This document shows positions 1-9,417 of a stretch of DNA of 64,000 nucleotides, piece after piece. Each line of letters opens with the position of its first letter. Positions within the stretch are counted from its first letter, which is position 1. This DNA comes from an uncultured Candidatus Saccharibacteria bacterium (GTDB lineage Bacteria > Patescibacteriota > Saccharimonadia > Saccharimonadales > Saccharimonadaceae). Under the pieces are notes generated by a model. That model had not been told where the DNA came from. It did no database searches and worked only from the letters and a program-made list of their open reading frames with translations. The stretch lies in NCBI GenBank assembly GCA_947253945.1, contig CAMYAY010000005.1:3710-67709 (forward strand), given 5' to 3'. A program made the translations under genes and the position numbers.

Positions 1-60
1 GACGATATGGACGATGTGACAGAAATTCACACAAATGCTGACATTGTCGCAGAAGTGTGA
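1..60 (+). CDS. yebC: YebC/PmpR (TACO1) family protein, C-terminal fragment
   Basis: The window opens inside a reading frame of 19 codons ending in TGA at 58-60. The residues DDVTEIHTNADI match the typical end of YebC/TACO1 family proteins (DDV..VY/HTNAD/FDI). In this family full-length proteins are about 240 residues and act as transcription regulators or as factors that help ribosomes through difficult sequences. Only the tail is visible, so nothing can be said about the start or promoter. The tRNA-Pro promoter overlaps the end of this gene. Confidence 0.7.
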   Translation, partial: DDMDDVTEIHTNADIVAEV

Positions 61-66
61 TATAAT
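38..66 (+). promoter_or_regulatory. Promoter for tRNA-Pro(TGG)
   Basis: CTGACA at 38-43, a 17-base spacer and TATAAT at 61-66 form a near-consensus sigma-70-type promoter. It overlaps the last codons of the yebC fragment and points at the tRNA 43 bases downstream. Confidence 0.6.
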
Positions 67-108
67 AGGATTGTTGGTTCATTAAACCAGTGAACTAACA
101 GTCCATAA

Positions 109-186
109 CGGGGTGTAGCTCAGTTTGGCTAGAGCGCGCGCTTTGGGAGCGTGAGGTCGTCCGTTCGAGTCGGATCACCCCGACCA
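109..186 (+). tRNA. tRNA-Pro (anticodon TGG)
   Basis: Acceptor strands CGGGGTG (109-115) and CACCCCG (176-182) pair fully, the discriminator is A and CCA is encoded. The anticodon arm CGCGC/GCGTG encloses loop TTTGGGA with anticodon TGG. The T loop TTCGAGT is normal. Confidence 0.93.
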
Positions 187-213
187 CAAGAAATTATTTA
201 TTAATATATATCA

Positions 214-1671
214 GTGAGACCTAGGGTGGAAAAAGTCAACAAGCATCTGACGAATCTGCGCCAGTTTAAAGCCAAGACCAACACTTATGCCAAGAATCAC
301 TTGGTGGGTCTTTCGATTAGTCTAGCAATCATGTCCGTTTTTGGACTATCGGTTGCTTTTTTTATTGGCTATTATAGTGATAAGGCGGCACCTGGTACGA
401 CTATAGCTGGCAAAAACGTTGGCGGTCAAACACGCGACCAAATTATCCAAACCATTGACGGTCTGATTCAAAACTTTCGCTTAAGCATTAATTACAACGG
501 CAAGTCTGCTACTGCCAGTCACACCGACTTTGGCGTTAAAGTCGATATCGACAGCATTGCATCACGCGCCGTCGATACGGGCAAGCACAATTTATTTGGT
601 AGCCTGATTAGCCCACAAAACTTCGGGCTAGATAGCAAAATTGATCAAGATGCAGTTAAAGCTTTCGTAAACAAGAACTTTTCTGAATTAAGTACCAATC
701 CGGTCGATACTACAGTTAAATTTGACCAAAAATCCGGTCGTTATGACATGATTCCGGGCGGCGTCGGGCATTCTGTTCAGCTTAAACCACTTTACACCGC
801 CATTTTGACACTCGCAGAGCAACCAAAAATTGCGTCTTATCAGCTCACACTTAACCACGATAAGCCGCAGATTATTGATTCATACGTTAAGCCGGTGGTT
901 GATAAACTAAATAGCCTAATTAATAATCGTCTCAGTGTCACTAATGACGGCCACGTTTTGCGCTCCAGCAGCCCGCGCGACTACAGTAATTGGATCAATC
1001 TAACGCCAAACAAAGCGCTGCACACCTACGACATCAACTTTGATGATAAGAAAATCGCCGGCTGGGTGAATGATATTGTAGGCCGCTTACCGGGTCGACC
1101 AATCAACGCCAAGGCTATTACAAGCGAGAGTGGCGAGGTCTATAAAATCGTTAGCCCTGGCAAGCGCGGCCAGCTACCAACTAACCTCGATACCGTCATT
1201 CACAGCGTTCAAGCTGCCGCCAAAGGCCATATTAAAGACCGTAACTTTGACGTTGTTACACAAGATTCTGATTTCCAAACCGATGGTATTGTTGCACCGG
1301 GCGGACACTGGGCTGAAGCCACTATGGGCGATTACACAGTTCGCATCTATGATGGCGCCAATGTTACTTGGAGTACCAATAGCACTTCGCATGGCAAGCC
1401 AGATAGCCCAACTCCAACCGGCATTTTTCACGTCACCAATAAAGTACGTGGTCCAAAGTGCATGCCTAACCCGCCTTCCAAAGACCCACTTTGTAACATT
1501 AATTATGTCACCTATTTCACCAATCAAGGCCACGCCTTCCACGAAGCCTGGTGGCTTCACGCCGGCAACACTCGCGCTCGCATCTCGCACGGTTGTATCA
1601 ACATGCTAAAAGAAGAAGCGCATAAAGTCTTCGATTGGCTCAGTGTTGGCTCGCTCGTCTACATCCACTAG
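214..1671 (+). CDS. Membrane-anchored L,D-transpeptidase (YkuD domain)
   Basis: 485 residues with a GTG start. A short basic N-terminus is followed by one membrane segment at about residues 30-54, then a long extracytoplasmic region resembling peptidoglycan-binding type 4/VanW-like domains, then a C-terminal YkuD catalytic domain. The signature SHGCINM is at 458-464 with the catalytic Cys at 461 and a conserved His at about 449. The family makes 3-3 cross-links in peptidoglycan or attaches proteins to it. No Shine-Dalgarno sequence is seen before the GTG, so the exact start is uncertain (an in-frame GTG lies four codons later). It ends one base before the convergent comEC gene. Confidence 0.88.
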   Translation: MRPRVEKVNKHLTNLRQFKAKTNTYAKNHLVGLSISLAIMSVFGLSVAFFIGYYSDKAAPGTTIAGKNVGGQTRDQIIQTIDGLIQNFRLSINYNGKSATASHTDFGVKVDIDSIASRAVDTGKHNLFGSLISPQNFGLDSKIDQDAVKAFVNKNFSELSTNPVDTTVKFDQKSGRYDMIPGGVGHSVQLKPLYTAILTLAEQPKIASYQLTLNHDKPQIIDSYVKPVVDKLNSLINNRLSVTNDGHVLRSSSPRDYSNWINLTPNKALHTYDINFDDKKIAGWVNDIVGRLPGRPINAKAITSESGEVYKIVSPGKRGQLPTNLDTVIHSVQAAAKGHIKDRNFDVVTQDSDFQTDGIVAPGGHWAEATMGDYTVRIYDGANVTWSTNSTSHGKPDSPTPTGIFHVTNKVRGPKCMPNPPSKDPLCNINYVTYFTNQGHAFHEAWWLHAGNTRARISHGCINMLKEEAHKVFDWLSVGSLVYIH

Positions 1672-3138
1672 TTACTGCACTACATTGTCGGTAAAATAAT
1701 TGTGTTTGGTCAAATATTTAAGATACGCGCCGAGTGCTACCAGTCCGACATAAAAGGCTACACTCAAAAGTAAATTCATCTTAAAGTGTATCTGTCCGCC
1801 CAAACTAGCACACCAATCAGTCACACCAATAACCCAGCTCAAAAGACAATGCGCCGGCCAAGCCAAACACCGTGCAATAGCCAGTGGTAAAATGCAGCCT
1901 GCCACACCCGCCGCAAACGCAAGCAACATCGCTAGCGGAATCAACGGCACCACTAAAATGTTTGAAACTAATCCCATCAATGGCAAAATATTAGTAAGAT
2001 ATAAAATCACCGGCAATGTCACAGCTTGAGCGCAAAGCGTCTCCACTACCACTTGGCTAAGCGACTGCGCCCACTTACGATAGCGCCCCACCACCTCCTT
2101 AAATACTACATTAACAAGCGGCGCCAAAAGTAAGACGCCACCAAATGACAAAAATGACAATTGCCAGCCGATGTCTTGTAGTTGCCACGGGTCAACCAGC
2201 ACCGTCATTGCCGCAACTAGCGCCAAAATCACTGCCGGATGGAAGCGCCGCCCCACGTACCACGCCAGCAAGCTTAACCCTGCCACCAAACTGGCGCGCC
2301 AGAGCGAAGCATTGAGCCCTGCTAATAAATCAAATAAAATAATCAGCCCGCCAGCTAGCAGCAGCGACAATAACCGTCGCTCCGCAAATAGTCGCCGTGC
2401 AAAACGCACAATAATCGTCAAATTATAACCACTCGCCACCAAAATATGCGTTAGCGCCGCAATCACAAAGGCACTTTTTAGCTCGCCACTCAAATCCGCC
2501 TGCTCACCCAACAAAATACCAGCCGCCAACGCCGCTTCGTCAGGTGAAAATAACTGCTTTAATCGGTCACTAAACTGGTCGCGGAGCTTCACTAAATTCC
2601 ATTTTGGCTCTTGCCGCCAATTTAAGTTACCCTTAATTGACGCCGCATAAGCGCCAAACCCCTGAAATACGTGTCCCTTCACCTCAATTAAATCGCCACG
2701 CCGCACTATTGTATTTACCGGCAACCCCACATAAACACGCCCCGCCACCCGCCGGCCACGCAGTCGTACCTCAGTTAACGTCAAGCTAGTCTGCTCACTT
2801 TGCTGGTCAGGGTCGGTCGCCACTACACCCCGCACTACCGCCACGCGCTTCACGACAGTTCGCCACACTGCTAATTGCCCTTGGCTGATTAAGCCACGCC
2901 CGCAGCCAATCAGCATACCACCAAGCAACGCCACTGGCACCAAATAACGATAGCTCCGCCAACTAGCCAACACAAATAGCGCCACGCCTATTACAACCAA
3001 GCTCGCACCAGTGTTATTAAAACTCGCTGCCGCCCAGCGCCAGTTCACCATAATGCCGAGCCACGCACCCAGCAGTATACCGCAGGCCAGCACTAGCACC
3101 TGCCACACCACATGTACCCGCTCGCCCGCCCAATTCAT
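1672..3138 (-). CDS. comEC: ComEC/Rec2-type DNA-uptake channel, membrane part
   Basis: 488 residues and highly hydrophobic. It has an N-terminal soluble OB-like segment (about 80-165) and a competence-domain core with the motif LTHILVASGYNLTII, which corresponds to the ComEC H-x-L-A-x-S-G-x-N/H signature. The C-terminal metallo-beta-lactamase domain found in longer ComEC proteins is absent. In the family, ComEC forms the inner-membrane channel for single-stranded DNA in natural transformation. With the type IV pilus locus, recA and ssb in the same window, this supports natural competence (inference). The start is supported by TAAAAT (3145-3150) exactly six bases upstream of ATG, a leaderless arrangement. 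Confidence 0.88.
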   Translation of the reverse strand: MNWAGERVHVVWQVLVLACGILLGAWLGIMVNWRWAAASFNNTGASLVVIGVALFVLASWRSYRYLVPVALLGGMLIGCGRGLISQGQLAVWRTVVKRVAVVRGVVATDPDQQSEQTSLTLTEVRLRGRRVAGRVYVGLPVNTIVRRGDLIEVKGHVFQGFGAYAASIKGNLNWRQEPKWNLVKLRDQFSDRLKQLFSPDEAALAAGILLGEQADLSGELKSAFVIAALTHILVASGYNLTIIVRFARRLFAERRLLSLLLAGGLIILFDLLAGLNASLWRASLVAGLSLLAWYVGRRFHPAVILALVAAMTVLVDPWQLQDIGWQLSFLSFGGVLLLAPLVNVVFKEVVGRYRKWAQSLSQVVVETLCAQAVTLPVILYLTNILPLMGLVSNILVVPLIPLAMLLAFAAGVAGCILPLAIARCLAWPAHCLLSWVIGVTDWCASLGGQIHFKMNLLLSVAFYVGLVALGAYLKYLTKHNYFTDNVVQ

Positions 3139-3193
3139 ACCCCTATTTTACCACCTTGACAGCACCAGAGTCTTGCGCTAAAATTAAGTCATT

Positions 3194-3269
3194 GGGTCGA
3201 TAGCTCAGTTGGTAGAGCACGGGCCTTTTAAGCCTGGTGTCGCGGGTTCGAGACCCGCTCGACCCACCA
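3194..3269 (+). tRNA. tRNA-Lys (anticodon TTT)
   Basis: Acceptor GGGTCGA/TCGACCC pairs fully, the anticodon loop CTTTTAA gives TTT, the T arm is GCGGG-TTCGAGA-CCCGC and CCA is encoded. Confidence 0.95.
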
Positions 3270-3278
3270 AACTTTTTT

Positions 3279-3299
3279 CACCCGTTATGGGTGTTTTTT
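3279..3299 (+). terminator. Intrinsic terminator of tRNA-Lys
   Basis: CACCC (3279-3283), a five-base loop, GGGTG (3289-3293), then six T residues. Confidence 0.7.
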
Positions 3300-3331
3300 G
3301 TTACCTAAGCAAACTAGGGTATAATGATTTT

Positions 3332-3961
3332 ATGAACAACCAAATTACTCGCTGGCTTGGCACGGGCGCCATCAACATCTTCGGCGCACCGTTAGCAGGC
3401 AAAGATACACTCGGGCTTAAGCTTACCAACCTATTCAATGCCCAATTTATCAGTAGTGGCGACCTAGTGCGCGCCGCGGCTGCACACAACAACAGCCCTA
3501 GGATTCAAGAAGCAGCTAAGACTAATGCGCAAGGTATTTTAACTCCCACTAAAGAATTCCAAGAATTAATCATTCCTTATCTCAAATCTACCGATTTTGA
3601 TGGCAAGCCACTAATTTTAAGTTCCGTTGGCCGCTGGTACGGCGAAGAGGTTCCAGTTATGGCGGCGCTCGAAGAATCACATCACCCGCTCAAGGCCGTC
3701 ATCATCCTTGACTTGCCGGAAACAATTATTCGCGAACGCTGGGCCTACGCGCAAGCACACCCGCGTAACGGTGGCCGCGCCGATGACCAAAATATCGCCA
3801 CTTTAGAGCGCCGACTTGATGAATTTAGCACTAAAACGCAGCCTGTTCTCGATAAATTTGACCGACTCGGGCTCAGCATCCACATCAACAGCAATCGCCC
3901 CGAGCCAGAGGTACTTGAAGACACTATTTCGCAGCTCGCCGCTTTTGCCGCTAGCCACTAG
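3332..3961 (+). CDS. Adenylate kinase-like nucleoside monophosphate kinase
   Basis: 209 residues. A P-loop variant GAPLAGKDT at residues 18-26, a following SSGDLVRAA segment (NMP-binding region) and a basic RERWAYAQAHPRNGGRADD lid-like region with ERRLDEF match the adenylate kinase fold. The family transfers phosphate between ATP and a nucleoside monophosphate; the substrate cannot be told from sequence. The frame is open back to 3209, inside the tRNA, but the ATG at 3332 is the start: TATAAT at 3320-3325 lies exactly six bases before it, so the mRNA is probably leaderless. Confidence 0.72.
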   Translation: MNNQITRWLGTGAINIFGAPLAGKDTLGLKLTNLFNAQFISSGDLVRAAAAHNNSPRIQEAAKTNAQGILTPTKEFQELIIPYLKSTDFDGKPLILSSVGRWYGEEVPVMAALEESHHPLKAVIILDLPETIIRERWAYAQAHPRNGGRADDQNIATLERRLDEFSTKTQPVLDKFDRLGLSIHINSNRPEPEVLEDTISQLAAFAASH

Positions 3962-3976
3962 TCTAGTGCGCAAAAC

Positions 3977-5785
3977 CTAATCGTCGTCGCGCTTCAACAT
4001 CACCATAAACGCATCAGCAGGAATATCCACCTTGCCAAAGCGCTTCATGCGCTTCTTACCTCTAGCCTGCTTGGCTAATAATTTCTTTTTACGTGACACA
4101 TCACCACCGTACAACGGACCAGTCACATCTTTACGATACGACGACAAATCTTCACGGGCAATAAACTTACCGCCAATTGCTGCCTGCAAACTCACCGCAA
4201 ACTGCTGTCGCGGAATCACTTCCTTTAACTTCTTACAAACTTCCCGCCCTAAGCGCGCCGACTCACTACGATGACACATCAAACTAAGCGCCGATATCAT
4301 CTCACCTGCCACATAAAAGTCCACTCGCACCAAATCTTCCGTGCGGTAACCAATCAAATCATAGTTAAACGTACCATAGCCCGCCGTCGCTGACTTTAAT
4401 TGGTCATAAAAGTCCGTCAGCAAGTTTGCCATCGGCGCCTCAAAATCAATCACCGCTCGGTCACCAATATAACTCACGTTCTTTTGCAAGCCGCGCTTCT
4501 GCACCACTAACTGAATAATCGTACCCACGTATTCTTTAGGTGCCACTAACTCACCGCCAATCCACGGTTCGGCAATCTCAGCCACTAATGACCGGTCGGG
4601 CAAATCGCTAGCCGACTCAATATCTAATTCTTCACCGCTATTGAGTAATACATGATAGTTTGTCGACGGATTCGTGACAATTAAATCAAGGTTGTATTCA
4701 CGCTCCAATCGTTCGCGCACAATATCCATGTGAAGCAAACCAAGAAAGCCAAGTCGCAAGCCAAACCCCAATACTGGCGAATTCTCTGGTGTGTAGCGAA
4801 GCACTGAGTCGCTCAACGCTAGTTTCTCCACGTCATCCTTCAACTCCTGATAATATTCATTTGAAGTCGGGAAAAATCCGGCGTACACGAATGGCTTCAC
4901 CTCCTTATAGCCTGGTAACGGCTTCACATTCGGGCAGCTCACTTCACCCCGCTCTTCCACTACCTCAGACTTCAGTATCACCGTGTCGCCAACCCGCGCC
5001 TCGCGCGTAGTCTTTAAGTTAGTCACAATATAACCAATTTCACTAGTATTCAGGGCATCATCCGGCTTCATATCCGGCGCCAAGTGTCCAACTTCTAGCG
5101 CCAAAGCATTCGCCCCAGTCGCCATCATATGAATTGCCGCCGACTTCGGCAACTTACCGTCCACAACGCGCACGTAAAGCACTACACCACGGTAATCATC
5201 ATAATAACTATCAAAAATCAGGGCACGCAACGGCTGGTCGGGCTGGCTAGTTGGCGCCGGCACCTGCGCAATAATTGCATCCATCACCGCTGCTACATTT
5301 TCACCCGTCTTAGCACTCACCTTGATAATATCCGACTCATCGCAGCCGAGCAAATTAACAATTTCCGCCGACACCTTTGGTACATCCGAGGCGGGCAAGT
5401 CAATTTTATTGAGCACTGGGATAATCGTCAACCCAGCATCCATCGCCAAATAAACATTGGTCAGTGTCTGCGCCTGCACACCCTGTGTGGCATCCACTAC
5501 CAGCACCGCACCTTCCACCGCAGCGAGCGAACGCGACACCTCATACGAAAAGTCCACATGCCCCGGTGTATCAATCAGATTAAGGTCGTAGCCTTTGTAA
5601 TGCATGCGCACCGGCGACAACTTAATTGTAATACCCTTCTCACGCTCCAAATCCATTGAATCAAGCAGCTGCGATTTCATATCGCGCTTACTCACCGTGC
5701 CACTCAATTCCATCATCCGGTCAGCCAACGTTGACTTACCGTGGTCAATATGAGCAATAATACAAAAATTCCGAATCGAATCCAT
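3977..5785 (-). CDS. lepA: Elongation factor 4 (LepA), ribosome back-translocase GTPase
   Basis: 602 residues, the usual length. The P-loop AHIDHGKST is at 11-19, followed by DTPGH and NKID motifs, an EF-G-like domain II, and the LepA-specific C-terminal region with GGDVSRKKKLLAKQ and RMKRFG. The factor acts on stalled or mistranslocated ribosomes. The start ATG overlaps the stop of murJ (TAATG, sharing base 5785), so translation is coupled; it is the last gene of ftsH-murJ-lepA. Confidence 0.96.
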   Translation of the reverse strand: MDSIRNFCIIAHIDHGKSTLADRMMELSGTVSKRDMKSQLLDSMDLEREKGITIKLSPVRMHYKGYDLNLIDTPGHVDFSYEVSRSLAAVEGAVLVVDATQGVQAQTLTNVYLAMDAGLTIIPVLNKIDLPASDVPKVSAEIVNLLGCDESDIIKVSAKTGENVAAVMDAIIAQVPAPTSQPDQPLRALIFDSYYDDYRGVVLYVRVVDGKLPKSAAIHMMATGANALALEVGHLAPDMKPDDALNTSEIGYIVTNLKTTREARVGDTVILKSEVVEERGEVSCPNVKPLPGYKEVKPFVYAGFFPTSNEYYQELKDDVEKLALSDSVLRYTPENSPVLGFGLRLGFLGLLHMDIVRERLEREYNLDLIVTNPSTNYHVLLNSGEELDIESASDLPDRSLVAEIAEPWIGGELVAPKEYVGTIIQLVVQKRGLQKNVSYIGDRAVIDFEAPMANLLTDFYDQLKSATAGYGTFNYDLIGYRTEDLVRVDFYVAGEMISALSLMCHRSESARLGREVCKKLKEVIPRQQFAVSLQAAIGGKFIAREDLSSYRKDVTGPLYGGDVSRKKKLLAKQARGKKRMKRFGKVDIPADAFMVMLKRDDD

Positions 5786-7473
5786 TATTTTACCAACATC
5801 TTTCTTAGTAGAAGCCGTCGGACATAGCGAATCACCGGCACAATCTCTTCAATGCGCAGTAGATACGACGCGGCGCCATAAACCACACCCGACACCATCA
5901 TAATTAACAGCAGTGGGAAGATTACCATCAGCATGTTCTGATTTTCAAAACGCAAGTTAAAGATTCGCACCATCAGGTAAGTTACTACACCCATTGCTAC
6001 CGTAGCCGCCACCATCTTAAAAATGGCCAACCAAAATTTGTGTGTGAAGAGGTTCGGCACCTTACGTAAAATCAGCACAAACAGCGCCACTAGTTCTAAT
6101 AGCGCCCAAATTACTTGCGCCCATGCAACGCCCATAATGCCACTATGCAAACCAAACACAAACCATAGTTCCAGTGCCACTGAAATTGAAAGCGTTACCA
6201 AAGAGACTCGAAACGGTGTCTTAGTATCTTGAAAGGCATAAAAACTACGGCTCGCCAAATGAAACACCGAGCGCAAGAAAGTTGCAATACACAGAATCCC
6301 CAACAAAGTTGCAATTAAACTGTTACCACCGCGGTCAATAATTGACACAATGTAGCCACGCACAAAGAACATACCAATCGCTGTCGGCAGCGCCAGCCAC
6401 ACAATCGTGCGCAATGTCGAACGCAGCTGCTTTGCAAAACGATCGGTATCACCCGCACCGGCATCATCACTCAGTTGCGGGAAGGCGGCGGTTGAAATTG
6501 CCACACCAATCAAATTAATCGGCATGTTATATAATGTACCCGCCTGCTGATAGGCGCGAATTGTACCATCCACCATACGGCTCGCAAGGTTCGTATCAAT
6601 CATCGCGCTGACATAATCCAAACCTTGGTCAGCTGAACGAGTTGGCAAGAGCGATAACACCTTACGAAAGCCGTGATTCTTCCAAAAAATCTTAAATTGG
6701 TAATCAAAGCCTAGGCCCGCTAGACCAAACACTGCCATTACCAGCTGCAACACTGCACCAATCACTACACCAATTGCCACACCCATAATACCGCCACCAA
6801 ATATCTGGTGGCCAAAAATCGTCACGCCATCAGTCAAGAAAAGCGCGCCAATAATAATACCAATGTTATATACAATCGGTGACACGGCGTAAAACACAAA
6901 TCGCCCCACCGCCTGCTGCATCGACCCAATCACACTAGCAATTGAAAAAAGAAATGGGTTGATGGCAATCACGCGCATCATACTAGTTGCCAACACCTGT
7001 CCTGATTCCGATAGACCCGGGCCCACCACATAGCGCACTAGCCACGGCGCAAAAATCATAATCAGCACTGAAATAATCAGCGCCATAATAGCAAAAAAGT
7101 TAATCAGCGACGCGCTCATTTGCCAAGCACTCTCGCGTTGGTTCTTTGCCATGCGGGCGTTGAATACCGGAATGAATGTCACCGACAGCGCACCACTCAC
7201 CAGTATTAGATACATAAAGTCAGGGATACTAAAAGCCACCGTATAGGCGTCAATCCCCACTTTATAGGTATCAAGGTACATGGAGTTCAAGAGGCGGTCG
7301 CGATAGATACCAAGCAACGCCGAAATCAGCGTTGAACTCGAAAGGAGGAGCGCCGCCAAACGCACCCCCATTTTTTGATTCGATTTAGCAATCGCTACGA
7401 GGGCACGGTTGCGCCGGCGTTCATAACTCGCCGTCGCCCGCCGCTTTAATAACTCTCGCAATCGATTGAACAC
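5785..7473 (-). CDS. murJ: Lipid II flippase MurJ (MviN family)
   Basis: 562 residues, GTG start, with a basic N-terminus and roughly 14 hydrophobic segments. Family-like stretches include SALLGIYRDRLL, the SVTFIPVFNARM segment and the Arg-bearing cytoplasmic loops. MurJ moves lipid II across the membrane during peptidoglycan synthesis, consistent with the L,D-transpeptidase, FtsK and LCP genes here. It starts 10 bases after the ftsH stop and overlaps lepA by one base. Confidence 0.92.
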   Translation of the reverse strand: MFNRLRELLKRRATASYERRRNRALVAIAKSNQKMGVRLAALLLSSSTLISALLGIYRDRLLNSMYLDTYKVGIDAYTVAFSIPDFMYLILVSGALSVTFIPVFNARMAKNQRESAWQMSASLINFFAIMALIISVLIMIFAPWLVRYVVGPGLSESGQVLATSMMRVIAINPFLFSIASVIGSMQQAVGRFVFYAVSPIVYNIGIIIGALFLTDGVTIFGHQIFGGGIMGVAIGVVIGAVLQLVMAVFGLAGLGFDYQFKIFWKNHGFRKVLSLLPTRSADQGLDYVSAMIDTNLASRMVDGTIRAYQQAGTLYNMPINLIGVAISTAAFPQLSDDAGAGDTDRFAKQLRSTLRTIVWLALPTAIGMFFVRGYIVSIIDRGGNSLIATLLGILCIATFLRSVFHLASRSFYAFQDTKTPFRVSLVTLSISVALELWFVFGLHSGIMGVAWAQVIWALLELVALFVLILRKVPNLFTHKFWLAIFKMVAATVAMGVVTYLMVRIFNLRFENQNMLMVIFPLLLIMMVSGVVYGAASYLLRIEEIVPVIRYVRRLLLRKMLVK

Positions 7474-7483
7474 TACTAAGCCC

Positions 7484-9391
7484 CTAATACAACTTAGCGG
7501 CGTCTGGTAACTTTGCGCCCTTAAATAACTCGGCCACTTGGTCGGCGTCTAAAGTCTCATGTTCCAATAGAGCATCCTTAATCTTCTCAAGATACTCACG
7601 ATTTTCCGTCAACACTAGCTCAGCACGATGTGCCGCTTCATCAATCAACTCGCGCACTTCGTCGTCAATCTCTTGTGCCGTCCGCTCTGAATATGGTCGC
7701 TCACGGCCCAAGCGATCCATCATGAGACCACCTTCGTCTTCATGGAAAACTTGGTCGCGCAACTTTGTGCCCATACCTTGCTCGATAATCATCTCACGCG
7801 CCATGCCAGTTGCGGCTCTCAGATCAGAACCAGCACCAGTAGTGATATGGTTAGCGCCATAAATCAGCTTTTCTGCCACACGGCCACCAAGGGCACGCGC
7901 CAAGCTATCCTTATATTCTACCAGTGAAGTATATGGGCGATCTTCGGCTGGCAAAGTCCACGTCACGCCGCCCGTACCACCGCGCGGAATGATAGTCACC
8001 TTATGGACATTGTCGCTATCCGGCAAAACTTGCGCCACTAGTGCATGGCCACCTTCATGATAAGCCGTCATAATGCGGTCTTTCTCTGACATTGGGCGAT
8101 TCTTGCGCTCTGGACCAATCGCAACCTTTTCAAACGCCTCGGTAACATCAGCATTGCTAATCTTCTTGCGGTTCTCACGCGCCGCTCGAATTGCTGCCTC
8201 GTTTGCGATATTAGCCAAGTCAGCACCAGATGAACCAGTAGTTTTAGCTGCCAAGGCATCAAGGTCAACGTCGTCTTCGGTCGGCTTATTCTTAAAGTGT
8301 ACATTTAAGATAGCCAAACGGTCACGCCGTTCTGGCAAGGTAATATTCACCCGACGGTCAAACCGACCAGGACGGAGAAGGGCGGGGTCTAGTACATCAA
8401 CACGGTTGGTTGCTGCTAGTACAATTACATTCTGCTCCTTATCAAAGCCATCCATCTCCACCAATATCTGGTTGAGAGTCTGCTCGCGTTCATCATGACC
8501 ACCACCCATGCCGCTACCGCGCCGGCGACCAACAGCATCGATTTCATCGATAAAGATAATACATGGGGCATTACGCTTCGCCTTGTCGAACAAATCACGC
8601 ACACGCGAAGCACCAACACCAACAAACATTTCCACAAATTCTGAACCAGAAATTGAGAAGAATGGCACCCCCGCTTCACCGGCTACAGCGCGCGCTAGCA
8701 TCGTCTTACCAGTTCCTGGAGGGCCGACCAGCAACACACCCTTTGGAATCCGCGCACCAACTTGGCGGAACTTCTTTGGGTGACGCAAAAAGTCAACAAC
8801 CTCAGTTAAATCTTGCTTGGCATTTTCATTACCAGCAATTGAGCTAAACCGCGTATCAGCCTTACTGCTCTCGTAAAGTTTGGCGCGACTCTTACCAAAG
8901 CCAATTGAATTATTATTCTGTGCCCCGGCTTGGCGCATCATCCACACAAAGAAGACGAATACCACCAGTGTTGGCACCACAAGCATAGCAATATTCCAAA
9001 TTACATCACCACTATGGTCGGCCGGCTTCACTTCATACTGCACGCGCTTAATATCCAAGCCCTGTTCCGAGGCCGAAGCGCCAGTCGGAATACGAGAATA
9101 GAAGCTCGGCATTGCCTCCGGCTTACCATCTTTGCCGCGCATGGTCACCGAGAGTTCGGCGCCCTGCTCTTTAATCTTTGCCACCTTGCCATCATTGACG
9201 TTACGTACTAAGTCAGTAAACGACATCTCCTTCACGCTGCTTCGAACGCCAAGCGACTTCGCCACCAGCCCAATTAGCGCCGCCAAAATCAAGCAAAAAA
9301 TAATCGTCTTAATAAAGCGGCCAACCCCGCCGCCGCGATTATTACGATGCGGCCGCTTGGTTATCTTTATTTTTCTACCATTAGAATCCAT
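7484..9391 (-). CDS. ftsH: ATP-dependent zinc metalloprotease FtsH
   Basis: 635 residues. One membrane segment near residues 25-45, a small extracytoplasmic domain, a second membrane segment at about 133-152, an AAA domain with Walker A GPPGTGKT and Walker B IIFIDEID, and an M41 protease domain with HEGGH at about 444-448. The enzyme degrades membrane and regulatory proteins. TAATAT at 9398-9403 is exactly six bases before ATG, indicating a leaderless start; murJ and lepA follow closely. Confidence 0.97.
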   Translation of the reverse strand: MDSNGRKIKITKRPHRNNRGGGVGRFIKTIIFCLILAALIGLVAKSLGVRSSVKEMSFTDLVRNVNDGKVAKIKEQGAELSVTMRGKDGKPEAMPSFYSRIPTGASASEQGLDIKRVQYEVKPADHSGDVIWNIAMLVVPTLVVFVFFVWMMRQAGAQNNNSIGFGKSRAKLYESSKADTRFSSIAGNENAKQDLTEVVDFLRHPKKFRQVGARIPKGVLLVGPPGTGKTMLARAVAGEAGVPFFSISGSEFVEMFVGVGASRVRDLFDKAKRNAPCIIFIDEIDAVGRRRGSGMGGGHDEREQTLNQILVEMDGFDKEQNVIVLAATNRVDVLDPALLRPGRFDRRVNITLPERRDRLAILNVHFKNKPTEDDVDLDALAAKTTGSSGADLANIANEAAIRAARENRKKISNADVTEAFEKVAIGPERKNRPMSEKDRIMTAYHEGGHALVAQVLPDSDNVHKVTIIPRGGTGGVTWTLPAEDRPYTSLVEYKDSLARALGGRVAEKLIYGANHITTGAGSDLRAATGMAREMIIEQGMGTKLRDQVFHEDEGGLMMDRLGRERPYSERTAQEIDDEVRELIDEAAHRAELVLTENREYLEKIKDALLEHETLDADQVAELFKGAKLPDAAKLY

Positions 9392-9417
9392 AATTCTATA
9401 TTAGCATAAACCACCAA

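Noticed and set aside
1672..3138. ComEC as a truncated pseudogene
   Set aside because: The frame is intact with a promoter and the competence motif; forms lacking the metallo-beta-lactamase domain are known.
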